A DNA stretch of 64,000 nt from Ferruginibacter sp. Its GTDB lineage: Bacteria > Bacteroidota > Bacteroidia > Chitinophagales > Chitinophagaceae. This document shows positions 34,532 to 43,473 of this stretch, piece after piece. The stretch spans positions 770,389-834,388 of the forward strand of contig JABFRP010000002.1 of the NCBI GenBank assembly GCA_013141115.1, read 5' to 3'. How positions within the stretch are numbered: position 1 is the first letter of the stretch; every line of letters begins with the position of its first letter. Below the pieces are notes generated by a model. It did not search any database and was not told where the DNA came from. It saw nothing but the letters and a program-made list of their open reading frames with translations. A program made the position numbers and the translations under genes.

Positions 34532-35395
34532 TTACAATAAATCTTTTAAATATTTTAATGAAGGCTTATGCCCCAGTGTAAACGGGCTTAAGTAATAGCG
34601 GAATGGCTGGTAAATTTCATCAATGGTATATTGCTTAAATGCACCGGCAAATTCATTTCTTACATAAAAGGCATTGATGCCTGGTATATTGCAGCATATA
34701 AGTGTATAATTATTGGCTGTAAACAGATCGGTATAATCCTGCAGTGAACAGCCCATGTAATCGGTTCCATCCCAAACGTGAGTTTTGTTATACCTGATCT
34801 TAAATTTATGAGGGGGATGAAATTTTGCATTATACTCTACGCAAACTACTTTAGGAAAAATAGAATTTTTAAATAACTCTTCCATTATGTAAAAATCATT
34901 ACCGTCAATATCCAGCGAAAAAAAATCAAGTTCGGTAACATCAAAAAAATTATGTGCGTCACGAAAAATACCCACAATATTATCTCTGTCGATAAAAGAG
35001 TTTACTACTGATAATTTATTTTTAAAACTGCTGCCTCCCAATTCCTGGGCAATTATTTTACAATACTTATCGCTACCTTCCACCCAGGTACCTTTCCACC
35101 CTTTTAATAATAAATAAAGTGTATTGCACTCAATACCGGTTTGGATACCTATTTCCAAAAAAGTTTTATTGTTGGGGATACGGTTAAAAATCTCTTCTAT
35201 TATTCCATCTTCATCGTTTTGAGAATATTTTTTGCCGCCTTGCAAAGCCACGTTATCCGGAAATTTCGACCGCATTTCCTGCTTCAACCGGTTGTATTCT
35301 GTTTCCTGCTGAATGCTTTGCACTTTTACTAAATCGTAAGTACCGGCAAAACGCTGAAAATTTACTGCCTGCTTTTTTAAAAAAGATTTAATCAT
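34532..35395 (-). CDS. FkbM-type methyltransferase-like protein
   Basis: 287 residues. A SAM-binding motif FLEIGIQTGIECNTLYLL and DFFSLDIDGNDF match the FkbM branch of class I methyltransferases, often O-methylating sugars. The N-terminal 60 residues are basic and helical. The acidic end of the first strand reads Glu in the usual place. Substrate unknown; location suggests decoration of the polysaccharide. Confidence 0.65.
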   Translation of the reverse strand: MIKSFLKKQAVNFQRFAGTYDLVKVQSIQQETEYNRLKQEMRSKFPDNVALQGGKKYSQNDEDGIIEEIFNRIPNNKTFLEIGIQTGIECNTLYLLLKGWKGTWVEGSDKYCKIIAQELGGSSFKNKLSVVNSFIDRDNIVGIFRDAHNFFDVTELDFFSLDIDGNDFYIMEELFKNSIFPKVVCVEYNAKFHPPHKFKIRYNKTHVWDGTDYMGCSLQDYTDLFTANNYTLICCNIPGINAFYVRNEFAGAFKQYTIDEIYQPFRYYLSPFTLGHKPSLKYLKDLL

Positions 35396-35431
35396 TCTGA
35401 ATATTTTATATATCTGGTTTTACCTGTGGGC

Positions 35432-35448
35432 CAAAATTAACAAAATTA
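35432..35448 (-). promoter_or_regulatory. Two adjacent -7-like boxes before the FkbM-type gene
   Basis: The minus strand carries TAATTTTG twice (35439-35432 and 35448-35441), both full TAnnTTTG matches, 37 and 46 bases before the start codon. No -33 element is evident. Confidence 0.3.
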
Positions 35449-35481
35449 GGCTACAAAACAGGGGTACTTGTAAGTTTGTGG

Positions 35482-36585
35482 TTAGTTTATAAACGCTTGT
35501 GCTTTATATGCCTTTAGCATGGCCTGGCTGGAAAAATTATCTTTTGAAAACTTAAGGGCATTGGCAGCAAGCGATTGCCGCAATACCAGGTTGGTAATAC
35601 ATGCTATAAGCGCTTCTGCCATTAACTGTTCGTTTTTGGCCGGAACCAAAATTCCGGTGCGCCCATTATCAATCATATTATTAATACCATTTACATCAGA
35701 TGCTATTATGGGTAATCCGCACCCCATGGCCTGCATTACAGCAGTGCTCATGGTTTCGCCCAGCGAAGCATGAACATAAAGATGAAGCGATTGTAAAAAC
35801 TGTACCAGGTTTTCTTCATTAAGCATGCCGGTAAATTCAACATCGCTATTAATTTCTAATTCATTGGCTAGCCTTATCAACTGCTCTTTAAAATCACCAT
35901 CACCTGCAATCTTCAGTTTAATAATTTGCCCGGTGGGTATTTTACCTGATTTTTTAATAAGTGCAAACGCTTTTAAAAGCGTGGTATGATCTTTTATACT
36001 TACAATCCGGCTTTGCATTCCAATATAAAATACATCAGCCGCATTGTTAAGTTTGGGTTTGTATAAATCCAAATCAATGCCATTGGGTATTACCACTACT
36101 TTTTTATCCCGGTAAAAAAATTTTATTTTGGCTTTAATCTGTTCTTTAAACTCCTTTGTAAGGCATACAATTTTATCGGCCAGCAGCATGGCAATACATA
36201 AGGTTATCCATTGTGCTTTAGTTTTTAAATGGTTGGCCTGAGTTTCCCTTACTACTACCCGGTATTTTTTGGCAGAAAGTAAACTGGCAATTTTAGAAGG
36301 TAATATGTAAGCGCTGCCATGTAAAAAAACTATATCAGGGTTGCTTTTTTTAATAAAGTGCAATATCTGTCTGTAATACTTAAGATCGAACCCTGGTTTT
36401 TTTTGAGCAAAATTCCAGTTGATATGATTGCTGCTGCATTGCTCTATATAATCGGTACGTAAATTTTCAATACCATAAAACAATGCTTCGTATTCTATCC
36501 CTTTATCAGCATCGGCCTTTAACATCGAAAAAAAAACATTGCCGTGGCCACCCAGCCCACAGTATAATACATGTAATACTTTCAT
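35482..36585 (-). CDS. GT4 glycosyltransferase
   Basis: 367 residues. GT-B fold; N-terminal LHVLYCGLGGHGNVFFSML, and donor-side SLGETMSTAVMQAMGCGLPI with the Glu/Gln-x7 motif, then SDVNGINNMI. The acceptor-side opening is unusual in having GGHGN. Directly downstream (5 bases) of a methyltransferase gene and thus probably co-transcribed with it. Confidence 0.85.
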   Translation of the reverse strand: MKVLHVLYCGLGGHGNVFFSMLKADADKGIEYEALFYGIENLRTDYIEQCSSNHINWNFAQKKPGFDLKYYRQILHFIKKSNPDIVFLHGSAYILPSKIASLLSAKKYRVVVRETQANHLKTKAQWITLCIAMLLADKIVCLTKEFKEQIKAKIKFFYRDKKVVVIPNGIDLDLYKPKLNNAADVFYIGMQSRIVSIKDHTTLLKAFALIKKSGKIPTGQIIKLKIAGDGDFKEQLIRLANELEINSDVEFTGMLNEENLVQFLQSLHLYVHASLGETMSTAVMQAMGCGLPIIASDVNGINNMIDNGRTGILVPAKNEQLMAEALIACITNLVLRQSLAANALKFSKDNFSSQAMLKAYKAQAFIN

Positions 36586-36590
36586 CTTTT

Positions 36591-37535
36591 TTATTCAGGT
36601 TTTTTGCAGCTTGCCTCTACTCCATTTCCTCCGTATTGGCACCAAATACCGGTAGCCCCTAACTTAACTAAAGTGTTATAAATACTTTTTTTGCTTCTGA
36701 AATTCTTAAACCAGTCTGTTAAAGAATCGTGTGTATCCAATAAGGCCCACTCCTGCTGTTGCATATCATTTAATTGCGGAAAAGCCCTGTAATAAGATAC
36801 CACAGGCGAAATGCGGTTGAGCAAAACACTCATTATTTTATTGCCGGCAAATTTTTTATGCAGCGGGAGATACCGTTTTACAAGAGCTTGTGTATAAGGT
36901 ATGGTTTTAGTAGATGGTTTATTACGGAGGTAAAGCCTGTAAAAATAAGCCAGCCTGAAAAGCTGTGACTTGGTGATGGTATAATGATCGATGATCAATG
37001 TACCTCCCTTTTTTACCAGCTCGTACAAATTTTTTATGGTTGCTTCCGGATTGGGGGTATGCTGAATTACACCCATGCAAATTACCACATCAAAAGTTTC
37101 ATCAGCATAAGGTATATCATTAATATCTGCCTGAATAACGATGTGTTTGTCTGATACAGGAAAATTTTCAATATTTACTTCCACTGCGGAACTCATATCT
37201 GCCGATACCAATGTGGCACCCTGCTGTAATAATATTTCGGAAAACCTTCCTGCACCGCAACCAGCTTCCAACACAAATTTACCTGTTAAATTACCTTTTA
37301 AAGGGCCCAGGCAACGGTTAATTCTGTTTGCAGAAATACTGGTGCCGGAAAAAGAATCCAATTGGGTTTTTTTATACTGTTTCCATTGATCTCCAAATAG
37401 CGATGCATAACTGCCTTCGTTTACAAAGCGTGGAATTTCTCCCACAACTTCCACTGTTTTATCTTCACAAATGAATTGGTTACCCTCTTTAATGTATGGT
37501 TTATTATATTTTCTATTATAAAACAATGGAAACAT
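36591..37535 (-). CDS. SAM-dependent methyltransferase
   Basis: 314 residues. Motif I VLEAGCGAGRFSEILLQ, acidic ADMSSAVEVN, and VICMGVIQHTPNPEATI with motif PGG-like KKGGTLIIDHY mark a class I methyltransferase of the type-11 group. The first 70 residues form an extra domain. Probably O- or C-methylates a sugar of the locus; target unknown. Confidence 0.8.
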   Translation of the reverse strand: MFPLFYNRKYNKPYIKEGNQFICEDKTVEVVGEIPRFVNEGSYASLFGDQWKQYKKTQLDSFSGTSISANRINRCLGPLKGNLTGKFVLEAGCGAGRFSEILLQQGATLVSADMSSAVEVNIENFPVSDKHIVIQADINDIPYADETFDVVICMGVIQHTPNPEATIKNLYELVKKGGTLIIDHYTITKSQLFRLAYFYRLYLRNKPSTKTIPYTQALVKRYLPLHKKFAGNKIMSVLLNRISPVVSYYRAFPQLNDMQQQEWALLDTHDSLTDWFKNFRSKKSIYNTLVKLGATGIWCQYGGNGVEASCKKPE

Positions 37536-37591
37536 ACTTTTTTATTTAAAGCGCAATATAATCGGTTTAACAACATTTTTCTAATAAAGTG

Positions 37592-38809
37592 CTATTGCAG
37601 CTCAAGGTTTTTAATATAATATGCAACAGTGGCTTCAATACTGTAGTGCTTTAATACGTAGTTTCTTGAGGCCAAACCGATTTCTTTTACCAAATGCCTT
37701 TCTGCATACAGCCTGGTTAACCAGTTTGCCACTTCTTCTTCGTTAGTAGCCTGGCAAACGGGAGCTTTTTCGTTAAAAAGCTTTTCAAATACTTCGGGGC
37801 GGCCATTGGCAATTACCGGCCTGCCGGTTAACATAGAAAAAAGACCTGCGCCAATCCATTGTTCTCCCAATTGATCAAATGCCACATCGCACCGGGCAAA
37901 ATAATTATTCAAATCCTCGGCAGAAGTTTGCTGCTGCCAATGTATAAATGGCGTAAGGCCATATTGATCACATAATTTTTTGGCATCGGCAATATCATCT
38001 CCTTTTTCAAAAAACAATATATCCACATCGGCAGGCGTAAGCTGGTTAGTTTTTAAAAAATTACCAATGCCTCTTATCATTATATCATTTCGCTTGTTAT
38101 CGTTACGTTTGGTTAAATAAAAAAAGCGGGTAATATTAAGAATAGTGAATTTTTTATTATCCATTACAGGTTCCCTATACGGAAATTTATCGCAATCAAA
38201 ACCACGATACTCCAGGCGTTTAAATGTTTGCCCGGCTTTAATATCATTTAATAATTTATCCGCATCCGGATTAATGCCGGTGGAGTAATAATTAACTATT
38301 TCGGCTCTTTTAACTCCCTGCCGTTGTAACCCAATTAGTTTTTTAAACAGCAGTTGAGGAATAAAATGCGGTATAACTTTCATGTAGGCTGGGGCCGATT
38401 GATAAAAATTATTGGTTAAATAACCAGCACTGTTATAATCTGCCAGCACATCCAAATCGTAGCCGGCAAAAATGGCCACTACTTTTTTACCGGGTTTAAT
38501 ATATTGGGCCAATGATATCCAAAGGCCATTTAAAAAAACTACATCATACTCATTTATTAAGCGGATATATTTTTTTAAATAGATCAGTGGCATTGAAAAC
38601 TTAAGTCCTTTTAATCTGTCTGGCAGCACCATTTCTTTTATCCAATCAGGATAAGTGCTGCTTAATGTTTTATCCCAGGATTCTGGCCTGTCCAGTAAAA
38701 TGTTTTTATCTACATCTACAATAAAAGTAACATCAAACCCTCTTTTTTTTAGTTCCCTTGCAGGATAAAATGTAAGGTTATTCATGTTCCCCAAAAAAAC
38801 TATTCTAAT
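37592..38809 (-). CDS. Glycosyltransferase-like protein (pair member 1), possible ATT start
   Basis: About 405 residues. Closely related to the protein at 51463-52722: shared LLDRPESWD, GYDLDVLADF/Y, AGQTFKRLEYRGFDC and GAGLFSMLTGRPVIANGRPE. The paralogue begins MKIVFLGNMNNL. Here the same frame reads ATT-AGA-ATA-GTT upstream of GNMNNL, so the equivalent start codon is ATT at 38809; the alternative is TTG at 38794, which would drop the first strand. It looks like a GT-B enzyme but lacks a clear Glu-x7-Glu motif. Donor unknown. Confidence 0.7.
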   Translation of the reverse strand: MRIVFLGNMNNLTFYPARELKKRGFDVTFIVDVDKNILLDRPESWDKTLSSTYPDWIKEMVLPDRLKGLKFSMPLIYLKKYIRLINEYDVVFLNGLWISLAQYIKPGKKVVAIFAGYDLDVLADYNSAGYLTNNFYQSAPAYMKVIPHFIPQLLFKKLIGLQRQGVKRAEIVNYYSTGINPDADKLLNDIKAGQTFKRLEYRGFDCDKFPYREPVMDNKKFTILNITRFFYLTKRNDNKRNDIMIRGIGNFLKTNQLTPADVDILFFEKGDDIADAKKLCDQYGLTPFIHWQQQTSAEDLNNYFARCDVAFDQLGEQWIGAGLFSMLTGRPVIANGRPEVFEKLFNEKAPVCQATNEEEVANWLTRLYAERHLVKEIGLASRNYVLKHYSIEATVAYYIKNLELQ

Positions 38810-38922
38810 TAATATATTTTATACTGATTATAAAGATTTATATACTTTTATCCTGCATACTGTAGGTTACGAACAAAATAAAAAATACAGAATAGTTACT
38901 ATTTTTTATGCCCGATTATTAT

Positions 38923-39750
38923 TTAAAACCCTTTCCAGTAATCTACAAAGCCCTCTTTATAAATCAGGTATTTTTCCTGAAACTCTCCGTTAATGGCATC
39001 TACTTTAGCTTCAATATCTGTAACCTTTGCACCTTTTTTAAATAATACCCAGCACTTGCTTTTTACACAATAAACAGATGAAGTATAATTCCATCTATGC
39101 ATCAATATCTCCATACTCTTGTTGGTATGAAAGGCGCAATGCACCGGCGGGGCATAATAAAACCAGTTGGCATCATGGGGTATATTTTCGCACACCACTG
39201 TATGCAGTATCATGCAGCCATCGTCGGCCACACAATTGTTGATCTGGTCCAGATCGTTCATGGTGATGATGTGCTCAAATACGGCGCTATTAATAACTAC
39301 TTTATATTTTTTCAGGTTTTTTTTTGCTACATAAATCTGTCGTTCGCTGTTTTGCATAAACGGATCGTACACGGGCAGGTTAATATTAAAATATTTGCCT
39401 AATACATTACTCAGGGTTCCATGGCCACCTGCAAAATCCAGCATATCGGAAGTATCAATAATGTAGTTGGCAGCTAATATATTTACCATCATGGCCTGCT
39501 CCAGGTAAGGCGGTTGGTTTATCTGCCGCAGCTGTATATTTTTTTCCTGGTCGTCATGAAAATCAAAATTCAGTTTTTCCCATTGTGCAGTGGTAAGCTG
39601 GCCATGTGTTTTGGAAACTGTAAAACCACAATTGGTACACTTGTAATAATCTACCGACCCTATGTCTTTCATAAAAGTAGCAAAAGGTTCTTCCTCATAC
39701 TTTTTAGAAAAGAAAAATTCCGACTTTGATTTACAGATTAAACACTCCAT
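38923..39750 (-). CDS. Methyltransferase with N-terminal zinc-binding motif
   Basis: 275 residues. CLIC (Cys3, Cys6) and CTNCG form a small zinc-ribbon of the type found before sugar C-methyltransferase domains. Motif I reads MLDFAGGHGTLSNVL, with Asp instead of the usual Glu-x-Gly-Cys-Gly. INSAVFEHI and HTNKSMEIL follow. The nearest known group is the Methyltransf_13/TylCIII-like sugar methylases, but this is weak. It is preceded by the phosphoesterase gene. Confidence 0.7.
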   Translation of the reverse strand: MECLICKSKSEFFFSKKYEEEPFATFMKDIGSVDYYKCTNCGFTVSKTHGQLTTAQWEKLNFDFHDDQEKNIQLRQINQPPYLEQAMMVNILAANYIIDTSDMLDFAGGHGTLSNVLGKYFNINLPVYDPFMQNSERQIYVAKKNLKKYKVVINSAVFEHIITMNDLDQINNCVADDGCMILHTVVCENIPHDANWFYYAPPVHCAFHTNKSMEILMHRWNYTSSVYCVKSKCWVLFKKGAKVTDIEAKVDAINGEFQEKYLIYKEGFVDYWKGF

Positions 39751-39799
39751 ATTGATTTATTTTTTATTGATCGTATAGTAAACCTGTTGCAATACATTA

Positions 39800-40435
39800 C
39801 TATGCTCTTTCTTTTTGTGCATAATATTCAATACATTCCTCAGGGTAATCCATTGTTTTCATTTTATTGATAATAATGTCTGCATCAAAAATAGTTTGCC
39901 GCATATCTACTTCGCCGGTATCGGTATCATACAGCAGGTAATTGGCTGCATTAATATATTTTCTGTTTTGCCCCACACTGCCGGCATTATACAATACAAA
40001 ATTATTGTTGTTGTATTTAAACTGGTGGTGAGAATGGCCAATGATATAATTATTATCCAGTGCAACAGTGGTATCAGGATAAATATAACTGTGCTGAATA
40101 GTGTGTGTACAGATATAATTGCCCAGTGCATATTCCGGTATAAAATTACCGATCAGATCCATCCTTTTAAACCAGGGCAGTGTATGTTTAAAAAACTGCT
40201 TTACCAACGGATTGTTGCCGGGATAAAAACCCTGCAAATAAGCTTCTTCGTGATTGCCCATAATTACCTGTGCATTGGGCAGCGATAAAGCAAGGTCCAC
40301 ACATTCATTACTCCACGGGCCATAATTCACCAAATCGCCCAGGCAAATATGCGCTTCGCAGGAACCAGCCTCCTGTAGCATTTTTTCAAATGCCGGCAGA
40401 TTACCATGCACATCACTATAAATCAGCACTCTCAT
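39800..40435 (-). CDS. Calcineurin-like metallophosphoesterase (YfcE-type)
   Basis: 211 residues. The dinuclear metal ligands are in place: Asp8 and His10 (YSDVHGN), the GDLVNYGP Asp, GNHE Asn-His, and later His in IIGHSHHQFKY. It hydrolyses a phosphate mono- or diester. It overlaps the preceding epimerase gene by four bases, and that gene overlaps the ATP-grasp gene by four bases, so the three are translationally coupled. A role in making or trimming a phosphorylated sugar intermediate is inferred. Confidence 0.82.
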   Translation of the reverse strand: MRVLIYSDVHGNLPAFEKMLQEAGSCEAHICLGDLVNYGPWSNECVDLALSLPNAQVIMGNHEEAYLQGFYPGNNPLVKQFFKHTLPWFKRMDLIGNFIPEYALGNYICTHTIQHSYIYPDTTVALDNNYIIGHSHHQFKYNNNNFVLYNAGSVGQNRKYINAANYLLYDTDTGEVDMRQTIFDADIIINKMKTMDYPEECIEYYAQKERA

Positions 40436-41220
40436 GGCGTGGATAATTTATTAAGGTAGGTATTGATATAATCAGACAAATCGAATGCCTCAACTCCTAT
40501 TGACTGCAAACCTGTTGTGGAAAAATCGCACAATACATCTGTCGCATTTTCCAGTTGATTATTTTCAACCACAAGATTGGGCAAACGTAACTTAAGCAAG
40601 TTAACCACATCTGCAAAACTGGTTGCGGTACCAGAGCACACATTATATATACGCTGGGTACCGTTACCCAAAGTACAAAGCTTATATAGATACCGGGTTA
40701 AAATTTCCAGGGGTATAAAATCCCGTTTTGCAGTACCGTTATTAATGGTAGTGATGTTACCCTGTTGTAATGCTGTATTTAATAAATTAGATAAGCCGTC
40801 CTTTGCAGGATTTTCGTAAAAAATGGTAGAGAACCTTACTGCTGCTGTATTTTTTATAGAGCATGCTAAAGTGTACAACTCTCCCAAATATTTAGAGAAT
40901 GCATAAGGCGTCATTTGTAAAGGATCCAGGTATTCGTTTTCATTTTTTAACATGCTCATAGAGCTGAGGTAAATAAATTTTGCACCGGCATTAACACGCC
41001 CCAATGTATCTATGATGTTTTTGGTTAAAATAAAATTATCGTTTACAGCTTCCGCTACATTTTGTGGCTTAAGGTTAGCTGCGTTATGAATAACCACATC
41101 GTAACCCGGCAACAAATTTTCCAGTTCTGCTATTGATTTATTGCGCAAAGACTGTACTTCGCAAAGATATTTTTTTGAGAAATGGCTGGCTATATCACCG
41201 TGCCCTGTAAATAAAATCAT
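40432..41220 (-). CDS. NAD-dependent epimerase/dehydratase family protein (short)
   Basis: 262 residues, shorter than usual sugar epimerases (about 310-340). The opening ILFTGHGDIASHFSKK is a loose version of the glycine-rich motif (GxxGxxA). Catalytic elements YLSSMSM and YAFSKYLGEL give Ser and Tyr-x3-Lys. It may be an SDR reductase that acts on a keto-sugar. Coupled on both sides by four-base overlaps. Confidence 0.75.
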   Translation of the reverse strand: MILFTGHGDIASHFSKKYLCEVQSLRNKSIAELENLLPGYDVVIHNAANLKPQNVAEAVNDNFILTKNIIDTLGRVNAGAKFIYLSSMSMLKNENEYLDPLQMTPYAFSKYLGELYTLACSIKNTAAVRFSTIFYENPAKDGLSNLLNTALQQGNITTINNGTAKRDFIPLEILTRYLYKLCTLGNGTQRIYNVCSGTATSFADVVNLLKLRLPNLVVENNQLENATDVLCDFSTTGLQSIGVEAFDLSDYINTYLNKLSTP

Positions 41221-42221
41221 AAGTGCCTTTTTGTGGATACAGCTAAAGACTTGTGTGTTTTCATTTGGTTTACCTCTTCATTTTCTACCACCAACTCTTT
41301 CCAATACCGCAGTATTGTTTTTTCCTGTATTTCGTAAGCAGGTTCAATATTTTGTAAAAGATAATCGGCAATCATTTTGGGTTCGTTAAAACCACAAAGT
41401 GTACGTGATGCCGTGGTACCGGAGCAGCGGGCATTTATTTCAAACACATAAGGAATACCATCCTTCATCCTTAACTGAATATTGCAGGCACCAAATGGTT
41501 TAATAGCTTCCGTTATCTTTCGTACCGCCGCTTCTATCACTGTATTTTTTTCGGAAAAACATTTGTGCGTATCCCCATCTCTTAAAATTCTTCTCATTAC
41601 AATTACACCCTTACATTCATCATTTAAATTAATGGAGCCGCAAGTATATTCATCGCCTTCAATATATTCCATCACAATAAAGCTTGCTGCATCGTTGCCA
41701 ATTTTTTCCATTGCAGCATTCCACTCGGCTTTATTTTTGGTTAAATAAATATTTTTAGAGCGGGCACCTCCCACTTTTTGTTTTATAATGAGGGGAAAAC
41801 TATTATCGTCCGGTACAAAACCAGTTAAGCCTGTGGTAAAAGGCACTTTAATACCAAAAGCCGTAAGTTGATCGTAGGTGGCTTGCTTATCATCAGAAAT
41901 GGTGATCACTTGGGGGCGGCTTACCACTACTGTAGTACCAATAGCTTTAAACTTTTCTGCATTTAAAGACAGGGGCATCAGCTCTGCATCCAAACCCGGA
42001 AAAAGCAGGGACACTTTTTCCTGCTCACATATTTGCAACAATGCAGGAATAAAATCTGGCTTGCTGGAATAAGGTATAATGTAAGATTTGGGAACGGTAT
42101 ATAAACCTGCTGCCAAAGCCTCGCCATCAAGCGCCACAATATTATACCCGCTGTGCTGTAATGATTTTAAAACACTTTGCCCCACTCCGCCGCCTACGCC
42201 TGTTATTGCTATTGTATGCAT
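41217..42221 (-). CDS. ATP-grasp ligase
   Basis: 334 residues. An N-terminal Rossmann-like domain (ITGVGGGVGQSVLKSL) precedes the ATP-grasp fold with IIKQKVGGARSKNIYL, VMEYIEGDEYTCG and VFEINARCSGTT. Members form an amide or ester bond through an acyl-phosphate, for example adding an amino acid to an amino sugar. The carbamoyl-phosphate-synthase-like wording is typical of ATP-grasp proteins in surface-glycan loci. Coupled to the epimerase and phosphoesterase genes. Substrate unknown. The 172 bases before it contain nothing recognised. Confidence 0.8.
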   Translation of the reverse strand: MHTIAITGVGGGVGQSVLKSLQHSGYNIVALDGEALAAGLYTVPKSYIIPYSSKPDFIPALLQICEQEKVSLLFPGLDAELMPLSLNAEKFKAIGTTVVVSRPQVITISDDKQATYDQLTAFGIKVPFTTGLTGFVPDDNSFPLIIKQKVGGARSKNIYLTKNKAEWNAAMEKIGNDAASFIVMEYIEGDEYTCGSINLNDECKGVIVMRRILRDGDTHKCFSEKNTVIEAAVRKITEAIKPFGACNIQLRMKDGIPYVFEINARCSGTTASRTLCGFNEPKMIADYLLQNIEPAYEIQEKTILRYWKELVVENEEVNQMKTHKSLAVSTKRHL

Positions 42222-42393
42222 TTTAGTATTATACTTTTTGCTAACTATTAATATTTTCTCTTAAAAAATTGCGCTAAATTAATCAATTTCTGTGGCATTG
42301 ATGTAAACAGATAAATGATGGTAACCACCGCAATAACTGCAGTGCCCCTTTAATACGGGTAATATTTTATCCCCGGTAAATAATTATGGTTTA

Positions 42394-43473
42394 TTAATTG
42401 TTTTGTACCCTCAGCAATAACCTGCACACCATATCCTGTTCTTCTTTACTTAAAGTAAAATACAATGGTAAACACAGCGCTCTTTTTGCTGTACTTTCAG
42501 ATACGGGGCAAGATTGTTTTTCTACATAATCTAAATTGGATAGAGAAGGATAAAAATACCTTCTTGGAAATACCTGGTAATGCTGCAGTGCTTCAACTGT
42601 TTTTAGCAGCAGCTCTTCGCTTTCCATAATTACCGGATAGTAGGAGTAATTAAATACGGCATGTTTATTTATAAGTTGAGTGGCAGCATTCAGCCCTTTC
42701 AACTGCTCTTTATACAATACACTCTGTTCTTTTCTCTTATCTAAAATATCCTGTATAAAATTTAAATTACACAAGCCCATGGCAGCATGAAACTCTGAGT
42801 TTTTACCGTTGATACCCACCCCATCAAAAGTAGCTGGTGTGGTATGCCCAAAGTTGCGGAGCAAAGACATTTTACGCAACAGCTCTGCATCTTTTGTAAA
42901 AACAGCCCCACCTTCTATAGTATGAAATAGTTTGGTAGCATGAAAACTGGTAGTGCTGATATCGCCATATTCAAAAATACTTTTACCATTAACGGTTACG
43001 CCAAATGCGTGGGCCGCATCGTAAATAACTTTTAAGTTATGCTTTTTAGCTATGGCTTCTATGGCAAACACATCGCAGGGATTGCCATACACATGTGTTG
43101 CCAATATTGCGGATGTGTTGGGGGTAATAGCAGCTTCTATCAAAGCTGGATTGATGTTAAATGTTTTATCATCTATATCTACAAACACAGGTTTGCAACC
43201 TTCCCAAACAATACAGCTTGTGGTGGCTACATAAGAGTAAGGGGTGGTAATAATTTCTCCTTTTAAATCCAAAGCTTTAATGGCTATTTGCAAAGCAATG
43301 GTACCGTTTGATAAAAACAATAAATGATCAACGCCCAGATACTCTTTTAATTTTATTTCCAGTTCATTTACCAATGGGCCATGATTGGTAAGCCACTGGC
43401 GGTCCCAAATGCCCTGAACATATTTATTATACATTTCAACAGGAGGTAAAAAAGGTTTTGTAACAGGTATCAT
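42394..43473 (-). CDS. DegT-type sugar aminotransferase (VioA-like)
   Basis: 359 residues. Blocks MIPVTKPFLPP, SNGTIALQIAIKALDL, YDAAHAFGV and the PLP lysine Lys181 in SFHATKLFHTIEGG are typical of the branch that makes dTDP-4-amino-4,6-dideoxyglucose. RfbA and RfbB in the same locus would provide its substrate dTDP-4-keto-6-deoxyglucose, and the formyltransferase at 26908-27719 could act on its product. It overlaps the flippase stop by four bases. Confidence 0.85.
   Translation of the reverse strand: MIPVTKPFLPPVEMYNKYVQGIWDRQWLTNHGPLVNELEIKLKEYLGVDHLLFLSNGTIALQIAIKALDLKGEIITTPYSYVATTSCIVWEGCKPVFVDIDDKTFNINPALIEAAITPNTSAILATHVYGNPCDVFAIEAIAKKHNLKVIYDAAHAFGVTVNGKSIFEYGDISTTSFHATKLFHTIEGGAVFTKDAELLRKMSLLRNFGHTTPATFDGVGINGKNSEFHAAMGLCNLNFIQDILDKRKEQSVLYKEQLKGLNAATQLINKHAVFNYSYYPVIMESEELLLKTVEALQHYQVFPRRYFYPSLSNLDYVEKQSCPVSESTAKRALCLPLYFTLSKEEQDMVCRLLLRVQNN

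Noticed and set aside
39815..40288. 157-residue plus-strand frame over the phosphoesterase
   Set aside because: Antisense shadow; the minus-strand protein keeps all metal ligands.
42222..42393. Small RNA or gene in the gap before the ATP-grasp gene
   Set aside because: No reading frame, promoter pair or stable hairpin that I could support.
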